DNA of 64,000 nucleotides from Acidisarcina sp963790505 (GCA_963790505.1 CAWBOT010000004.1:434001-498000); one strand, 5' to 3'; positions 26,708-36,313 are shown, numbered from the stretch's first letter. Numbers and translations are program-made. The notes: generated by a model from the sequence alone, not told the origin.

Positions 26708-28045
26708 CTATGCCTTTCCCATATAAATGAAGCGCAACAGGAACAGAATCGCTAGCACATACAGCAGCCAATCGTCTCGGCGGAAATGTCCCCGAATCAG
26801 ACGCAGGCCAGCGTAGGCAATCATGCCGAAACCGAGGCCGCTGGCGATTGAATACGTCAGCGGAATCATGATCAACGTGAGGAAAGCTGGGAACGCGACC
26901 AGCGGATCGTGCCACGGAATTTCACTGATCGTCGACAACATGAGCGAGCCCACTACGATCAATGCCGGCGCGGTCGCGGCAGCGGGCAGGACTCCGAGGA
27001 ATGGCGCAATGAAGAGAGCCACGATAAACAGGATTCCGGTAACGATTGCTGTCACGCCCGAGCGGCCGCCGGCTGCGACTCCAGCAGCGCTCTCCACATA
27101 GCTGGTCACGGTGCTCGTCCCGACCAGCGATCCACAGATCGTCGCGACCGCGTCGGCAAGCAAGATGCGATCCACTCGTGGGATTTGGTGGTCGTCCTTG
27201 ATCAGCCCGGCCTTTTTCGTGACCGCGACCAGAGTTCCCAAATTATCGAAGAGATCTACGAAAAGAAAGACAAAGACAATTTCAAAGAGACCGAAGTGCA
27301 ATGCACCGCGCAAATCGAGTTTGAACGCCGTCGCGGTAATCGAGGCAAGATCGTACGGCGTGGGATGCCAATGCACCAGCCCGAAGGTCCACCCGCTCAG
27401 GGCCGTTCCGACAATGCCGATGAGCATTCCTCCGCGAACTTGCCACACCTGAAGCGCGGCAACCAGCAGAATGCCGAAGAGCGCCAGCGCCGTCTCTGGG
27501 CTACGAACATTGCCTAGGGTAATCATCGTCGAGGAATTCGCCACAATGATCCCGGCGTTCTTCAGACCTATAAACGCGATGAAGAGGCCGATGCCGCCGG
27601 CCACCGCGGGATACAGTTCGTGCGGGATGCTCTTCAGTATCTTCTGTCGCAGCCCGGTGACCGTTAGCAAAACGAAGACCACACCGGAGATAAAGACGGC
27701 GCCCAGCGCGGTCTGCCAGGGAACTCCCATGCCCTTGACAACGGAATAGGTAAAGTAGGCATTCAGGCCCATCCCGGGCGCGAGAGCAATGGGATAGCGC
27801 GCCAGAACTCCCATCAGGATGCTGCCGATCGCCGCCGAAATGCAGGTCGCCGCAGTGACTGCGGCCAAGGGCATCCCCGTCTCGTGCAGGATCGCAGGGT
27901 TGACCACCACGATGTACGCCATGGTGATGAACGTGGTAAAGCCGGCCAGCACCTCGGTGCGCCAATTTGTGCCCAGGGTGCCAAACTCGAAATAAGTCTC
28001 CAGCCTCGCGATCATCGAAGGAGTCGTCGTAGCGGAAGTAGGCAA
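26708..28045 (-). CDS. NCS2 purine permease (AzgA/GhxP-like)
   Basis: 445 residues with 12-14 hydrophobic segments; the signatures GFTTFITMAYIVVVNPAIL and ALAPGMGLNAYFTY are those of the AzgA-type adenine/guanine/hypoxanthine permeases. The DNLGT motif (VDLFDNLGTLVAVTKKAG) is the substrate-binding TM8 region. It imports purines with protons. TTG 28045 fits the long frame; an internal ATG at 28015 would trim ten residues. The 170-bp upstream region shows no purine riboswitch that I could recognise. Confidence 0.93.
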   Translation of the reverse strand: MPTSATTTPSMIARLETYFEFGTLGTNWRTEVLAGFTTFITMAYIVVVNPAILHETGMPLAAVTAATCISAAIGSILMGVLARYPIALAPGMGLNAYFTYSVVKGMGVPWQTALGAVFISGVVFVLLTVTGLRQKILKSIPHELYPAVAGGIGLFIAFIGLKNAGIIVANSSTMITLGNVRSPETALALFGILLVAALQVWQVRGGMLIGIVGTALSGWTFGLVHWHPTPYDLASITATAFKLDLRGALHFGLFEIVFVFLFVDLFDNLGTLVAVTKKAGLIKDDHQIPRVDRILLADAVATICGSLVGTSTVTSYVESAAGVAAGGRSGVTAIVTGILFIVALFIAPFLGVLPAAATAPALIVVGSLMLSTISEIPWHDPLVAFPAFLTLIMIPLTYSIASGLGFGMIAYAGLRLIRGHFRRDDWLLYVLAILFLLRFIYMGKA

Positions 28046-28218
28046 GCGGCCTGCACCTCGGCAAGATGATTTGAATATCTGGAAATGCGACGTTCCGAAG
28101 GCAATTAAACCTTAGGCAATCTGGACGGCGTTTCGGACGGGTTAGATCGAAAATACATCATTGCTCGGTATCATGGTAGAAGTTCCTGCCAAGAAGACTT
28201 CACGACGAAGCTCCAGCC

Positions 28219-29922
28219 ATGCCCTTATCTAACTCGCCCAACCCGCCACCAGCAACAACGACGGGCGCGGCGCCAGAGAAACATTCCACCGGCTTCGAGC
28301 CGCTCCACTCCGTCCTCTTCCGCAAACTGTGGGTAGCGTCGACGGTCTCGAACCTCGGCGGCTGGATGCAGGACACCGCCGGCACGTGGCTGATGACCGT
28401 GCTGACTCCATCGCCACTGCTCATCGCACTCATGCAGACGGCTGCCAGCCTGCCTGTGGTGATGCTGGGGCTGCTGGCCGGGGCCACTGCGGACATCTTC
28501 GATCGTCGACGCCTGCTGCTTTTCTGGCAGGCGTGGATGTTGGGCGCGGTCGCGCTGCTCAGCCTGTTAACGTTCTTTGGCATCATCTCGCCCTGGGTGC
28601 TGCTCATCCTCACCTTCCTACTCAATGTGGGGACGGCGATGAACAGCCCTGCCTGGCAGGCGATCATGCCCGAGCTGGTGACTCGCGAACAGCTCCCCGA
28701 CGCGGTCTCGCTCAATAGCGCCGGCTTCAACCTCGCCCGCGCTCTGGGTCCGGCGCTCGGCGGCATCGCCATCGCCGGGTTCGCTCACGCCGCCACTGGT
28801 GCGGCGTGGACCTTCCTGCTAAATGCTCTTTCTTTTGTTGGCGTGATCTTCGTGCTCTATCAATGGAAACGAAATCCGCTCTTCAAGAGCACCCTTCCCG
28901 CCGAACGGATCTACGGCTCCATGCGCGCCGGCCTGCGATACATTCAATACGCTCCTCCACTGAGGGCTGCGCTGGCGCGGGCCTTCATCTTCACCATGTT
29001 TGTGAGTGCGGTCTGGTCGCTGCTCGCGGTCGTTGCGGCCCGGGACTTGCACCAGGGCGCACTCGGCTACGGCATCCTGAACGGCAGCATGGGGCTAGGC
29101 GCGGTGATTGGCGCCACCAGCCTGCCTCGGATCCGGCGCAGATTCTCCGCCGACGTCATCATAGCCGTCTCAACCAGCGTCTTCGTGGGCACGCTGCTGA
29201 TCCTTGCCTTCGTCCGTTATCCGGTGGTCATCATCCCGGTGCTGTTAATGGCCGGCTTTGCCTGGACCAGCACCATGTCCACGCTCAATCTTGCAGTGCA
29301 GGTCTCCGCGCCGCACTGGGTGCAGGCCCGCGCTTTGGGCGCCTACCAGATGATCTTTTCCGGAGGAATGGCGCTCGGCAGCGTGGTCTGGGGACTTCTT
29401 GCCGAGCACCTCTCAACCCCCATTTCGCTGGCGAGCGCGGCCGGCGGTCTGCTTATCACTCTGCCGTTCAGCATGCGGCTTCACGTTCTTCGCGGCGAAC
29501 AACCCGATCTAAGCCCATTCCGGACGACCTTTGCAGTTCCCCAATTGGCGATCGAGCCGGAAATGTCCGACGGGCCGGTCCGCATCCTGATCGACTATTG
29601 TGTCGACGAGGAGGACTACAACGACTTCGTTCATGCCATCCACGAATTGAAGGACGTGAGGATGCGTGACGGCGCGATGCGCTGGGGCATCTTTCAGGAC
29701 GCGAATGATCCCCGTCACTTGAACGAGACGTTCCTGATGGAGTCGTGGATCGACTATCTCCGGCAGCGCGAACGATTCACCGCGTCGGACCGGACCATCC
29801 GCGACCATGTGGTCAGCTTCCATCGCGGCAACGAGCCGCCTCGAGTCACCCACACGATCTATGCCAAAGAGCGGACGAATAGAAGGCCCCGCGCGGCAGC
29901 TCCGAATACGCTCGACCGCTAG
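28219..29922 (+). CDS. MFS_3 transporter with C-terminal dimeric alpha-beta domain
   Basis: 567 residues. The first 410 are a standard 12-TM EntS-like exporter (TVSNLGGWMQDTAGTWLM, FDRRRLLLF loop). The last 150 (from about residue 440) form a soluble part VRILIDYCVDEEDYNDFVHAIHELKD...GAMRWGIFQD, which looks like the ABM/NIPSNAP-type fold that the Pfam MFS_3 group carries in some members. This tail would be cytoplasmic and may regulate or couple the transporter. It has no biosynthetic neighbour; the substrate is unknown. Confidence 0.85.
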   Translation: MPLSNSPNPPPATTTGAAPEKHSTGFEPLHSVLFRKLWVASTVSNLGGWMQDTAGTWLMTVLTPSPLLIALMQTAASLPVVMLGLLAGATADIFDRRRLLLFWQAWMLGAVALLSLLTFFGIISPWVLLILTFLLNVGTAMNSPAWQAIMPELVTREQLPDAVSLNSAGFNLARALGPALGGIAIAGFAHAATGAAWTFLLNALSFVGVIFVLYQWKRNPLFKSTLPAERIYGSMRAGLRYIQYAPPLRAALARAFIFTMFVSAVWSLLAVVAARDLHQGALGYGILNGSMGLGAVIGATSLPRIRRRFSADVIIAVSTSVFVGTLLILAFVRYPVVIIPVLLMAGFAWTSTMSTLNLAVQVSAPHWVQARALGAYQMIFSGGMALGSVVWGLLAEHLSTPISLASAAGGLLITLPFSMRLHVLRGEQPDLSPFRTTFAVPQLAIEPEMSDGPVRILIDYCVDEEDYNDFVHAIHELKDVRMRDGAMRWGIFQDANDPRHLNETFLMESWIDYLRQRERFTASDRTIRDHVVSFHRGNEPPRVTHTIYAKERTNRRPRAAAPNTLDR

Positions 29923-29968
29923 CGGGCGCCTTTGGCCGTGCCTTCATACGGCGCCTGCTTGACTCCCG

Positions 29969-30427
29969 TTAGGTCTCAATAAGCTCCTTCACGGCGAGAA
30001 TGCGACTCAGCTTTTCGGCGCTAAGCATGCTGCGCCAGCCGGAGCCGATCACCTGGAACGCATAGTCGGCTGGCTGGAAGCCCTCGTGGACGAGGTGCAG
30101 GAGCGTGCCTCCTCGCGGCGCGGCCTCGAGCGTCCAGGTCACGGTGGTATCGAGCCGGGGAAACTCCGGATCGTCTTTGCCGGAGCCTCCTTGCCAGCTA
30201 TATGCCAGTTTGCGCGGCGGGTCGACCTCGAGAACTTCGCAATAGACGATGCCGTCCCAGTCGCCTTGCGGCTTTTCCCTGAAGGTAAACTTATGGCCCA
30301 CCACCGGCGCGATATCGTTCTGCATCAGCCACTGCGCGAGCAGCCTGGGTTCGGTGAGGGCGCGCCAAACCTCGGCTGGGGGTTCGTTGAGGTTGTAATC
30401 GACGACGATGGATTCCGGACCTCTCAT
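29969..30427 (-). CDS. SRPBCC/AHSA1-like protein
   Basis: 152 residues of the START-like (Bet v 1) fold in the AHSA1 group: VVDYNLNEPPAEVWRALTEPRLLAQWLM at the N-terminus and GGTLLHLVHEGF in the C-terminal part. It binds hydrophobic ligands or acts as a cofactor; exact role unknown. ATG 30427 overlaps the ArsR stop by 4 nt (ATGA) and AAGGAG lies 7 nt upstream. The ArsR-SRPBCC pair is a well-known linked set, and the regulator most likely controls both. Confidence 0.9.
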   Translation of the reverse strand: MRGPESIVVDYNLNEPPAEVWRALTEPRLLAQWLMQNDIAPVVGHKFTFREKPQGDWDGIVYCEVLEVDPPRKLAYSWQGGSGKDDPEFPRLDTTVTWTLEAAPRGGTLLHLVHEGFQPADYAFQVIGSGWRSMLSAEKLSRILAVKELIET

Positions 30428-30771
30428 TGTAAGTCTCCTTTGCGTTGTGAATTTGAATCCAGCAACTTGTTGAGCAGGGAAAGCCGCTCGGGCCAGAAGA
30501 CGCGGTAGTGGTTGAGCCAGTCGGTCAACGGCGCGAGCCCCGCCGGGCTTGCCTGATAGAAAATCCTGCGACCCTCGCGGCGATGTGATACCAGCTGGCA
30601 GCGGCGCAGCGCCGCCAGGTGCTGGGAGACGGCGGGTTGCGAAACCGGAAACCGTTCGGCGATCGCCGTAACCGTGAATTCACCTTTCGACAAATGCTCG
30701 AAGATGGCGAGGCGGGTCGGATCGGCAAGCGCCTGGAAGATGGCGACCTGTCTCTTTTGAAGCATATCCAA
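30424..30771 (-). CDS. ArsR-family transcriptional regulator
   Basis: 115-residue winged-helix repressor: FQALADPTRLAIFEHLSKGEFTV then the recognition helix region VSQPAVSQHLAALRRCQLVSHRREGRRIFYQ. No metal-binding CxC-type site is visible, so it is of the group that responds to other signals. The start is TTG 30771 or ATG 30765. A 6+6-bp palindrome sits 3 nt upstream of the TTG (30774-30791) and could be its own operator. Confidence 0.93.
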   Translation of the reverse strand: MDMLQKRQVAIFQALADPTRLAIFEHLSKGEFTVTAIAERFPVSQPAVSQHLAALRRCQLVSHRREGRRIFYQASPAGLAPLTDWLNHYRVFWPERLSLLNKLLDSNSQRKGDLQ

Positions 30772-30773
30772 TA

Positions 30774-30791
30774 TATAAGTACAAACTTATA
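30774..30791. promoter_or_regulatory. Candidate ArsR operator (TATAAG-N6-CTTATA)
   Basis: A perfect 6-bp inverted repeat, TATAAG / CTTATA with 6 nt between, lying 3 nt from the ArsR start codon. The position overlaps the ribosome-binding region and likely the transcription start, which is consistent with negative autoregulation. Inferred from symmetry and place only. Confidence 0.5.
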
Positions 30792-30914
30792 ACTTAAGCA
30801 AGCTCCAAATGTGCGCGAAGTTTCAACTGATGGCGACAGATAGAAGGGCAGCGGCCTCAAGCGGTCATCAAAGGACCGGGAAACCGCGGGGCAGAGTTAA
30901 GATAACGAAATCCC

Positions 30915-32597
30915 ATGAAGATCCGAATCAGGCCATTTATTCTGCTGCTCGTTCTATTGCCAATCTGCTCGTATGCGCAGATTGCTGTCGACACCGTGCT
31001 TGTCCACGGCAAAGTGTGGACGGAGAATCCGCAGCAACCAGAGGCCGAAGCCGTCGCCATTCTCGGCAATCACATCGCCGCTGTCGGCACGTCAGCAGAG
31101 ATGCTCAAGCTGGCTGGCCCCGCCACCAAAGTCATCGAACTCAGCGGCAAACGCGTCGTGCCCGGCTTCAACGACTCTCACGTCCACTTCATCGCCGGTG
31201 GTAGCGCGCTTGCCGGAGTGCAATTGCGCGATGCCTCGAGCCACGCGGAGTTCCGCCAACGGATCGGCGATTTCGCGAAGACTCAACCGAAGGGCACGTG
31301 GATCCTCGAAGGCAATTGGGACCATGAAAACTGGACGCCTGCGCAAATTCCGACCCACCAATTGATCGACGACGTCACGCCGGAGAATCCTGTGATGGTC
31401 TGGCGGCTTGACCATCATATGGTCCTGGCAAATGCGCTCGCCATGAAGCTGGCGGGAATAGATAAGACCACGAAGGATGTCCCCGGCGGTGTAATTGTCC
31501 GCGACGCGGAAGGCAATCCAACCGGCATTTTCAAAGATGCAGCAGTCGGATTGATCCAGAAGGTCATCCCGCCGCCAACCCCCGAGCAGTTGCGCGCAGC
31601 CGTAGACGCCGCCCAACGATACGCCGCCGAAAATGGGGTCACCAGCGTGCAGGAGATGACCACCTCTCCCGACGCCCTGCGCACTTATCAGGCCATGTTT
31701 CATGAGGGCGATCTGCGGGTGCGAATGTCCAGCCACCAGCTTCTCGTAAACTGGAAGACCCTGGCCGCACCCGGCATTCAGGCAGACTTCGGTAACGACA
31801 CGCTGCACGTCGGCGGCCTTAAGGGCTTCGCTGACGGTTCGCTCGGGTCGAAGACCGCCTGGCTCTTCCAGCTTTACGTGGATGCGCCGGATACGAGCGG
31901 CATCGCGAGCGCGGAGCTGTCAAGGCCCGATGAGATGTATGCGAATATCCGCGACGCTGACAAGACCGGCCTTCAGATCGCTATTCACGCTATCGGCGAC
32001 CGGGCAAACAACTCGATCCTGAATTTCTATGAGCGCGCCGAAAAGGAGAATGGCCCCTGGACTAATGGTCTTGACCGCCGCTTTCGCATCGAACATGCGC
32101 AGCACCTGCTGGCCAGCGATATTCCTCGCTTCGCCAGTCTGCATGTCATCGCCTCCATGCAGCCCTACCACTGCATCGACGACGGGCGTTGGGCTGAAAA
32201 ACGTATCGGTCCGGAGAGGCTCAAAACGACCCACGCCTATCGCTCGCTGCTCGATGCCGGAGTTGTGCTTGCCTTCGGCTCCGACTGGCCGGTCGCTCCG
32301 ATGGTTCCGCTGATGGGCATTTACGCGGCCGTCACGCGCCGCACACTCGATAGCAAGAATCCCGAAGGCTGGATTCCCGAACAGAAGATCTCCGTTGCCG
32401 AGGCTGTCCACGCTTACACCGTTGGAGCTGCCTACGCTGAGTAAGAGGAAAATATCAAAGGCTCGCTGGCGCCCGGCAAGCTGGCTGACCTTGTCGTCCT
32501 CTCCGAAGACATCTTTCACATGGATCCCATTGAAATCGAGAAGACCCGCGTCGACATGACTTTCTTCGACGGAAAAATCATCTACCATCGTGAATAG
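30915..32597 (+). pseudogene. YtcJ-type amidohydrolase with an internal in-frame stop
   Basis: The open part (30915-32444) has a signal peptide and the amidohydrolase signature FNDSHVHF (metal-binding His pair), KGFADGSLGS, IAIHAIGDRAN and AFGSDWPVAP. It ends at AYAE followed by TAA at 32442-32444. The same frame continues after that codon with the C-terminal segment that closes the family: GSLAPGKLADLVVLSED and FDGKIIYHRE to TAG 32595-32597. One nonsense codon therefore removes about the last 50 residues, or the stop is an error. Family role: hydrolysis of amides/imides, substrate unknown. Confidence 0.85.
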
Positions 32598-32645
32598 CGT
32601 CAGAATCGTCGGAGACCCGATTGGTGTCCGACAAAATCAAAGCCC

Positions 32646-33416
32646 ATGAAGATTCTCGTCTGTATCAAGCAAGTCCCTCAGAAGGATGCTCCGCTGAAAC
32701 TGAACGAGTCCGGGACCTGGATTCGCGAAGACATTTCCTACGAAGTGAATGAGCCCGATGCCTACGCCCTCGAAGAAGCACTGCGCCAGAAAGAAAAACA
32801 TGGCGGCGAAGTGGTGGTCGTTACCGCCGGACCGGCGCGCGCCCAGACCGTGCTCCGCGAGGCGCTCGCCAAGGGCGCCGACCGGGCGATTCATCTCGAA
32901 GACGACAAGTTTGTCCACCTCGATTCGGCGAACACCGCCCGCGCCATTGCCGCCGCCATCGAGCAGGAGAACTTCGACCTTATAGTTACCGGTCTCCAGT
33001 CCGATGATTTTGGCGCCGCGCAGACTGGTGTGCTGCTTGCCGAGGTACTTGGTCTGCCCCACGCCACGATCATCATTGGCATAGAGAAGACCGATTCCGG
33101 AGTAACCCTGAAGCGCGAGCTTGAGGCAGGCCATTACCAGCACATCGACCTGCCCCTGCCGGCCGTGCTGACCATTCAAAGCGGTATCAACAAGCTACGC
33201 TACGCTACTTTGATTGGTATCAAGCAAGCCAAGATGAAACCTGTACGCAAAGTGGCCTATGCCGAGATCGAGGCAAAGCTCAGCCCCAACCAACAAAAAA
33301 TCGAGCGGCTTTATGTCCCAGCTAAGCAGAAAAAGACCGAAATGATCAGCGGATCTTCCGGCGATATCGCCAAGAAAATCGTCGAGCACCTCCGGGACCA
33401 CGCTCGCGTGATTTAA
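32646..33416 (+). CDS. etfB: Electron transfer flavoprotein subunit beta
   Basis: 256 residues. ETF beta signatures: MKILVCIKQVPQKDAP, VNEPDAYALEEAL, and the AMP/FAD-contacting TGLQSDDFGAAQTGVLLAEVLGL. With EtfA it passes electrons from acyl-CoA and other dehydrogenases to the quinone pool. A small membrane gene lies between etfB and etfA (spacing 57 and 69 nt), an unusual arrangement. Length is normal for the family. Confidence 0.97.
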   Translation: MKILVCIKQVPQKDAPLKLNESGTWIREDISYEVNEPDAYALEEALRQKEKHGGEVVVVTAGPARAQTVLREALAKGADRAIHLEDDKFVHLDSANTARAIAAAIEQENFDLIVTGLQSDDFGAAQTGVLLAEVLGLPHATIIIGIEKTDSGVTLKRELEAGHYQHIDLPLPAVLTIQSGINKLRYATLIGIKQAKMKPVRKVAYAEIEAKLSPNQQKIERLYVPAKQKKTEMISGSSGDIAKKIVEHLRDHARVI

Positions 33417-33472
33417 TGGTCGTGTAGCGTTCCGCTTCGCGGAGAAGCGGCGCCAAACGCAGGAGAGATGAA

Positions 33473-33748
33473 ATGGCGAACACACTGATCCCCGCCGAGG
33501 AACGTAACCTCACCCCTCATGAAGTCGAGCTGCTCGACAAGCGCCGCACTTGGGGGCTTACTCTGCAGGTCATCGCCGGGTTGCTGGCGGTCATCGGAAC
33601 CATTCTCTGGCTGTGGGTCGGTCAAGACCTCACCTACTCGCCGGGGTGGGTCCGCCCCATGGCCTACTACGACGCCATCGTTTGGATCGCCGCCATCATT
33701 CTCGTCGGCACCGGAACGGCGCTCCGCCGCGGGGCGCCCAAGTTTTAA
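33473..33748 (+). CDS. Small two-TM membrane protein between etfB and etfA
   Basis: 91 residues, no family recognised. The N-terminal 27 residues are polar (LTPHEVELLDKRRTW), followed by two hydrophobic helices (about residues 28-48 and 63-83) joined by the loop GQDLTYSPGWVRPMAYYD; it ends RRGAPKF. AGGAG 8 nt upstream supports the ATG. Its place inside the etf operon suggests a membrane anchor or partner for ETF, but that is inference. Confidence 0.75.
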   Translation: MANTLIPAEERNLTPHEVELLDKRRTWGLTLQVIAGLLAVIGTILWLWVGQDLTYSPGWVRPMAYYDAIVWIAAIILVGTGTALRRGAPKF

Positions 33749-33817
33749 TCGGTTCCACGAATACGGTGCCCAGGCCTCGATCCTGGAACTTGGTTCCCTG
33801 CTAAGTGACCTGCAACC

Positions 33818-34804
33818 ATGCCAGACACCATCCTCTTAGTCGCCGAGCAACGTCAAGGCAAACTCAACCGAGCCTCGCTTGAAACCATCACCGCCGCCCA
33901 GTCCATTGCGAAAGAGATGGGCTGGATGGTCGAAGTCGTTCTTCCAGGGAACACCCTCGGCGCAGCCGCAGCCGAGCTGGCGGCCAAGACAACGGGCAAA
34001 GTCTACGCGCTCGAATCGCTCGCGCTTGAAAATTACACGTCCGACGCGTATGTCTCAGCACTGAAACACTTCATCGCTGAAAAACAGCCGAAGCTGGTGC
34101 TCTTTCCGCACACCTACCAAGTGCGCGACTTTGCGCCACGTCTTGCCTTGGCACTCGACCGGACGCTGATCTCGGACAGCACTGGCTACAAGGTCGACAA
34201 TGGCAAGTTGCTCTTCGTCCGTCAGATGTTTCAAGGCAAATTCTCGGCGGATGTGTCATTCACTGGCAAAGCTCCCTGGATGGCCACGATCCAGATTGGA
34301 GCTTTCCGAGGCGACCAGACGGAACCCGGTGCAGCGACAGTCGAAACAGTAGCTGCATCAGCCGAATCCGCACCGCGCGTCGTCCCTCACGAAGTCTTTC
34401 AGGAAGCCAAGCAGGCTGTCGACCTCGGCCAGGCGGAAGTCATCGTCGCCGTCGGCCGCGGGATCAAGGAGCAGAAAAACCTCGCAGTCGCCGAGGCGCT
34501 TGCCGAGGCGCTGGGCGGCGAGGTCGCGGCTTCGCGCCCCATCTGCGACAACGGCTGGCTCCCGCTCGATCGCCAGATCGGCAGCTCCGGCCAGACTGTC
34601 GCGCCCAAGCTCTATATTGCGCTCGGCATCAGCGGAGCCATCCAGCACATCGTCGGAATGAAGGGCGCGGGCACCATCGTCGCAATCAACAAAGACTCTG
34701 CAGCGCCCATTTTCGAGATCGCTGATGTCGGTGTGGTCGGGAACCTCTTCGACATCGTGCCTGCGCTGACGGAAGAGATCAAGAAGGCTAAAGCTGGAGT
34801 CTAA
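33818..34804 (+). CDS. etfA: Electron transfer flavoprotein subunit alpha
   Basis: 328 residues. N-terminal domain (ILLVAEQRQGKLN) then the FAD-binding C-terminal domain with VAVGRGIK, LPLDRQIGSSGQTVAPKLYI and YIALGISGAIQHIVGMKGA. Length and motifs are normal. Downstream of etfB and the small membrane gene; the three read as one operon. The acceptor ETF:quinone oxidoreductase is not in the window. Confidence 0.97.
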   Translation: MPDTILLVAEQRQGKLNRASLETITAAQSIAKEMGWMVEVVLPGNTLGAAAAELAAKTTGKVYALESLALENYTSDAYVSALKHFIAEKQPKLVLFPHTYQVRDFAPRLALALDRTLISDSTGYKVDNGKLLFVRQMFQGKFSADVSFTGKAPWMATIQIGAFRGDQTEPGAATVETVAASAESAPRVVPHEVFQEAKQAVDLGQAEVIVAVGRGIKEQKNLAVAEALAEALGGEVAASRPICDNGWLPLDRQIGSSGQTVAPKLYIALGISGAIQHIVGMKGAGTIVAINKDSAAPIFEIADVGVVGNLFDIVPALTEEIKKAKAGV

Positions 34805-34862
34805 TCGGAGACCCTTGAGCCGAAACGCTATCACGGGCCTTTGAATTGTTTTTGACGCGGAT

Positions 34863-34939
34863 TGGTCGGGGAGAGAGGATTCGAACCTCCGGCCCCCTGC
34901 TCCCGAAGCAGGTGCGCTACCAGGCTGCGCCACTCCCCG
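34863..34939 (-). tRNA. tRNA-Pro (anticodon CGG)
   Basis: 77 nt with CCA. The acceptor arms CGGGGAG and CTCCCCG pair, D-arm GGCGCAGCCTGGTAGCGC, T-arm with GGTTCGAATCC. The anticodon stem CCTGC/GCAGG encloses TTCGGGA, so the anticodon is CGG (Pro, codon CCG). CCA is encoded. It lies downstream of etfA on the opposite strand. Confidence 0.97.
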
Positions 34940-35253
34940 AACATGTGAAAGGATGCTCGAGCACAGGGTTCCTGGAAAGCCCATCAATCGCCACAAGCAT
35001 CTTCGAGTGTAGCAGAAATATGAACCTCCAAATGGCCCGCCACTTCCCTTCGAGCCGATCCCAAAGGTAGGAACTTTACTCCGAGAATCAAGATAGAAGG
35101 ATTATTCTGGAGATCGAATGACTCGACTGCCCCGCGTCGCGCCTCTTTCGCTGGCTTTTGTGACTAACCTCGACGGGAGACGAGTTCAAGGCAGCGCGCA
35201 AGAAGAGCGAAGGCGCCCAGTGATCGAGGTCGAATGATCGCGAGGAACTCCCA
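34940..35253. other. Gene-free stretch after tRNA-Pro
   Basis: About 310 bp. No open frame, hairpin or repeat that I would support; it should contain the promoters of the tRNA (minus) and of the secreted protein at 35254 (plus). Confidence 0.5.
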
Positions 35254-35772
35254 ATGACCGTGGCTTCTGCGCTGCTAGCGGCGTTGCTGGCATTCGCCCA
35301 GCAGCAGCCCTCATCGCCTGGACTGCAACATCGCTCGGCCGCGGCACCGGTTGCTGATGATCAGCCGGTCACGGTGGTGCACGAGCCGGGGAAGAATATC
35401 CTGCCCGACGATGCTTTCGGGCTCTATCGTTTCGCCGACCGCGAAGGGCCCTTCGGCGAAGGGTTGCAAATTACTTATCAGTTCGAGCAGATCTCGGGTT
35501 ACTTCTCGGTCTCGGCCGGAGCGAATACGCACGGCAAAGTGCTGACTTATTTCCTCAGCCGGGTTACCGGCGGCGACGGCCGCTTGACCTGGCAGACCCG
35601 GCAGGTTCACGGCATCTCGTACTCATTCGAGGGCAACGTGATGCGTGGACAGGGTCTGACTCGCGCCCAGGACGCCTTTTACCTCATGGATGGCGCGCTG
35701 ACGACCCACGACGACGTCGGAAAGACCACGCAAAACCGGACGGTAACCTTCAAACTCATCGGGCAGCACTGA
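35254..35772 (+). CDS. Secreted protein, unknown function
   Basis: 172 residues. Short signal peptide (MTVASALLAALLAFAQ), then a globular domain rich in beta-strand with the phrases GLYRFADREGPFGEGLQITYQFEQ and GYFSVSAGANTHGKVLTYFLSRVTGGD. No family recognised. GAGGA lies about 7 nt upstream of the ATG. No catalytic motif seen. Confidence 0.65.
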   Translation: MTVASALLAALLAFAQQQPSSPGLQHRSAAAPVADDQPVTVVHEPGKNILPDDAFGLYRFADREGPFGEGLQITYQFEQISGYFSVSAGANTHGKVLTYFLSRVTGGDGRLTWQTRQVHGISYSFEGNVMRGQGLTRAQDAFYLMDGALTTHDDVGKTTQNRTVTFKLIGQH

Positions 35773-35884
35773 AGGACGTCAAGGTGCAGTGAATCTTAAT
35801 GAACTCACGGGCTCGCTGACCGCATCGTAGAGCTGAGACGATTTATCATCTCGAAGGACTGAAGAAAGACAAAGGAGTTCACGC

Positions 35885-36313
35885 ATGGAACGCACAGCAA
35901 GCGCCGTCTGGCATGGCGGACTGAAAGATGGCAAAGGCAGCATTTCCACCCAGAGCACCACGCTCAAGGACACGCAGTATTCGTTTAGCACCCGCTTTGA
36001 GAATGGCGTAGGCACGAACCCCGAGGAGTTGATAGCAGCTGCCCACGCGGGCTGTTTCACCATGGCGCTGAGCGGGCAACTGACCGCCGCAAACCTTCCT
36101 CCGGAGTCCCTCGAAACCACCGCCAGCGTCAAGCTTGAGAAGGTGGAAGGCGGCTTCGGCATCACCGCAATTCATCTGGTGACCAAGGCCAAGGTTCCAG
36201 GCGCGGACAAGGCGGCCTTCGATACCGCTGCTGCCAATGCCAAGGCGGGCTGCCCGATCTCCAAGCTCTTCCACGGGAACACGGAAATCACACTCGACGC
36301 GCAACTGGTGTAA
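35885..36313 (+). CDS. OsmC family peroxiredoxin
   Basis: 142 residues. The two redox cysteines of the OsmC/Ohr group are in AAAHAGCFTMALSG and NAKAGCPISKLF, and the family N-terminus TASAVWHGGLKDGKG is clear. It detoxifies organic hydroperoxides as a dimer. AAAGGAG lies 7 nt upstream. No OhrR-type regulator is next to it. Confidence 0.95.
   Translation: MERTASAVWHGGLKDGKGSISTQSTTLKDTQYSFSTRFENGVGTNPEELIAAAHAGCFTMALSGQLTAANLPPESLETTASVKLEKVEGGFGITAIHLVTKAKVPGADKAAFDTAAANAKAGCPISKLFHGNTEITLDAQLV

Noticed and set aside
28046..28218. Purine riboswitch upstream of the purine permease.
   Set aside because: No three-way junction pattern or conserved loop bases were recognisable.
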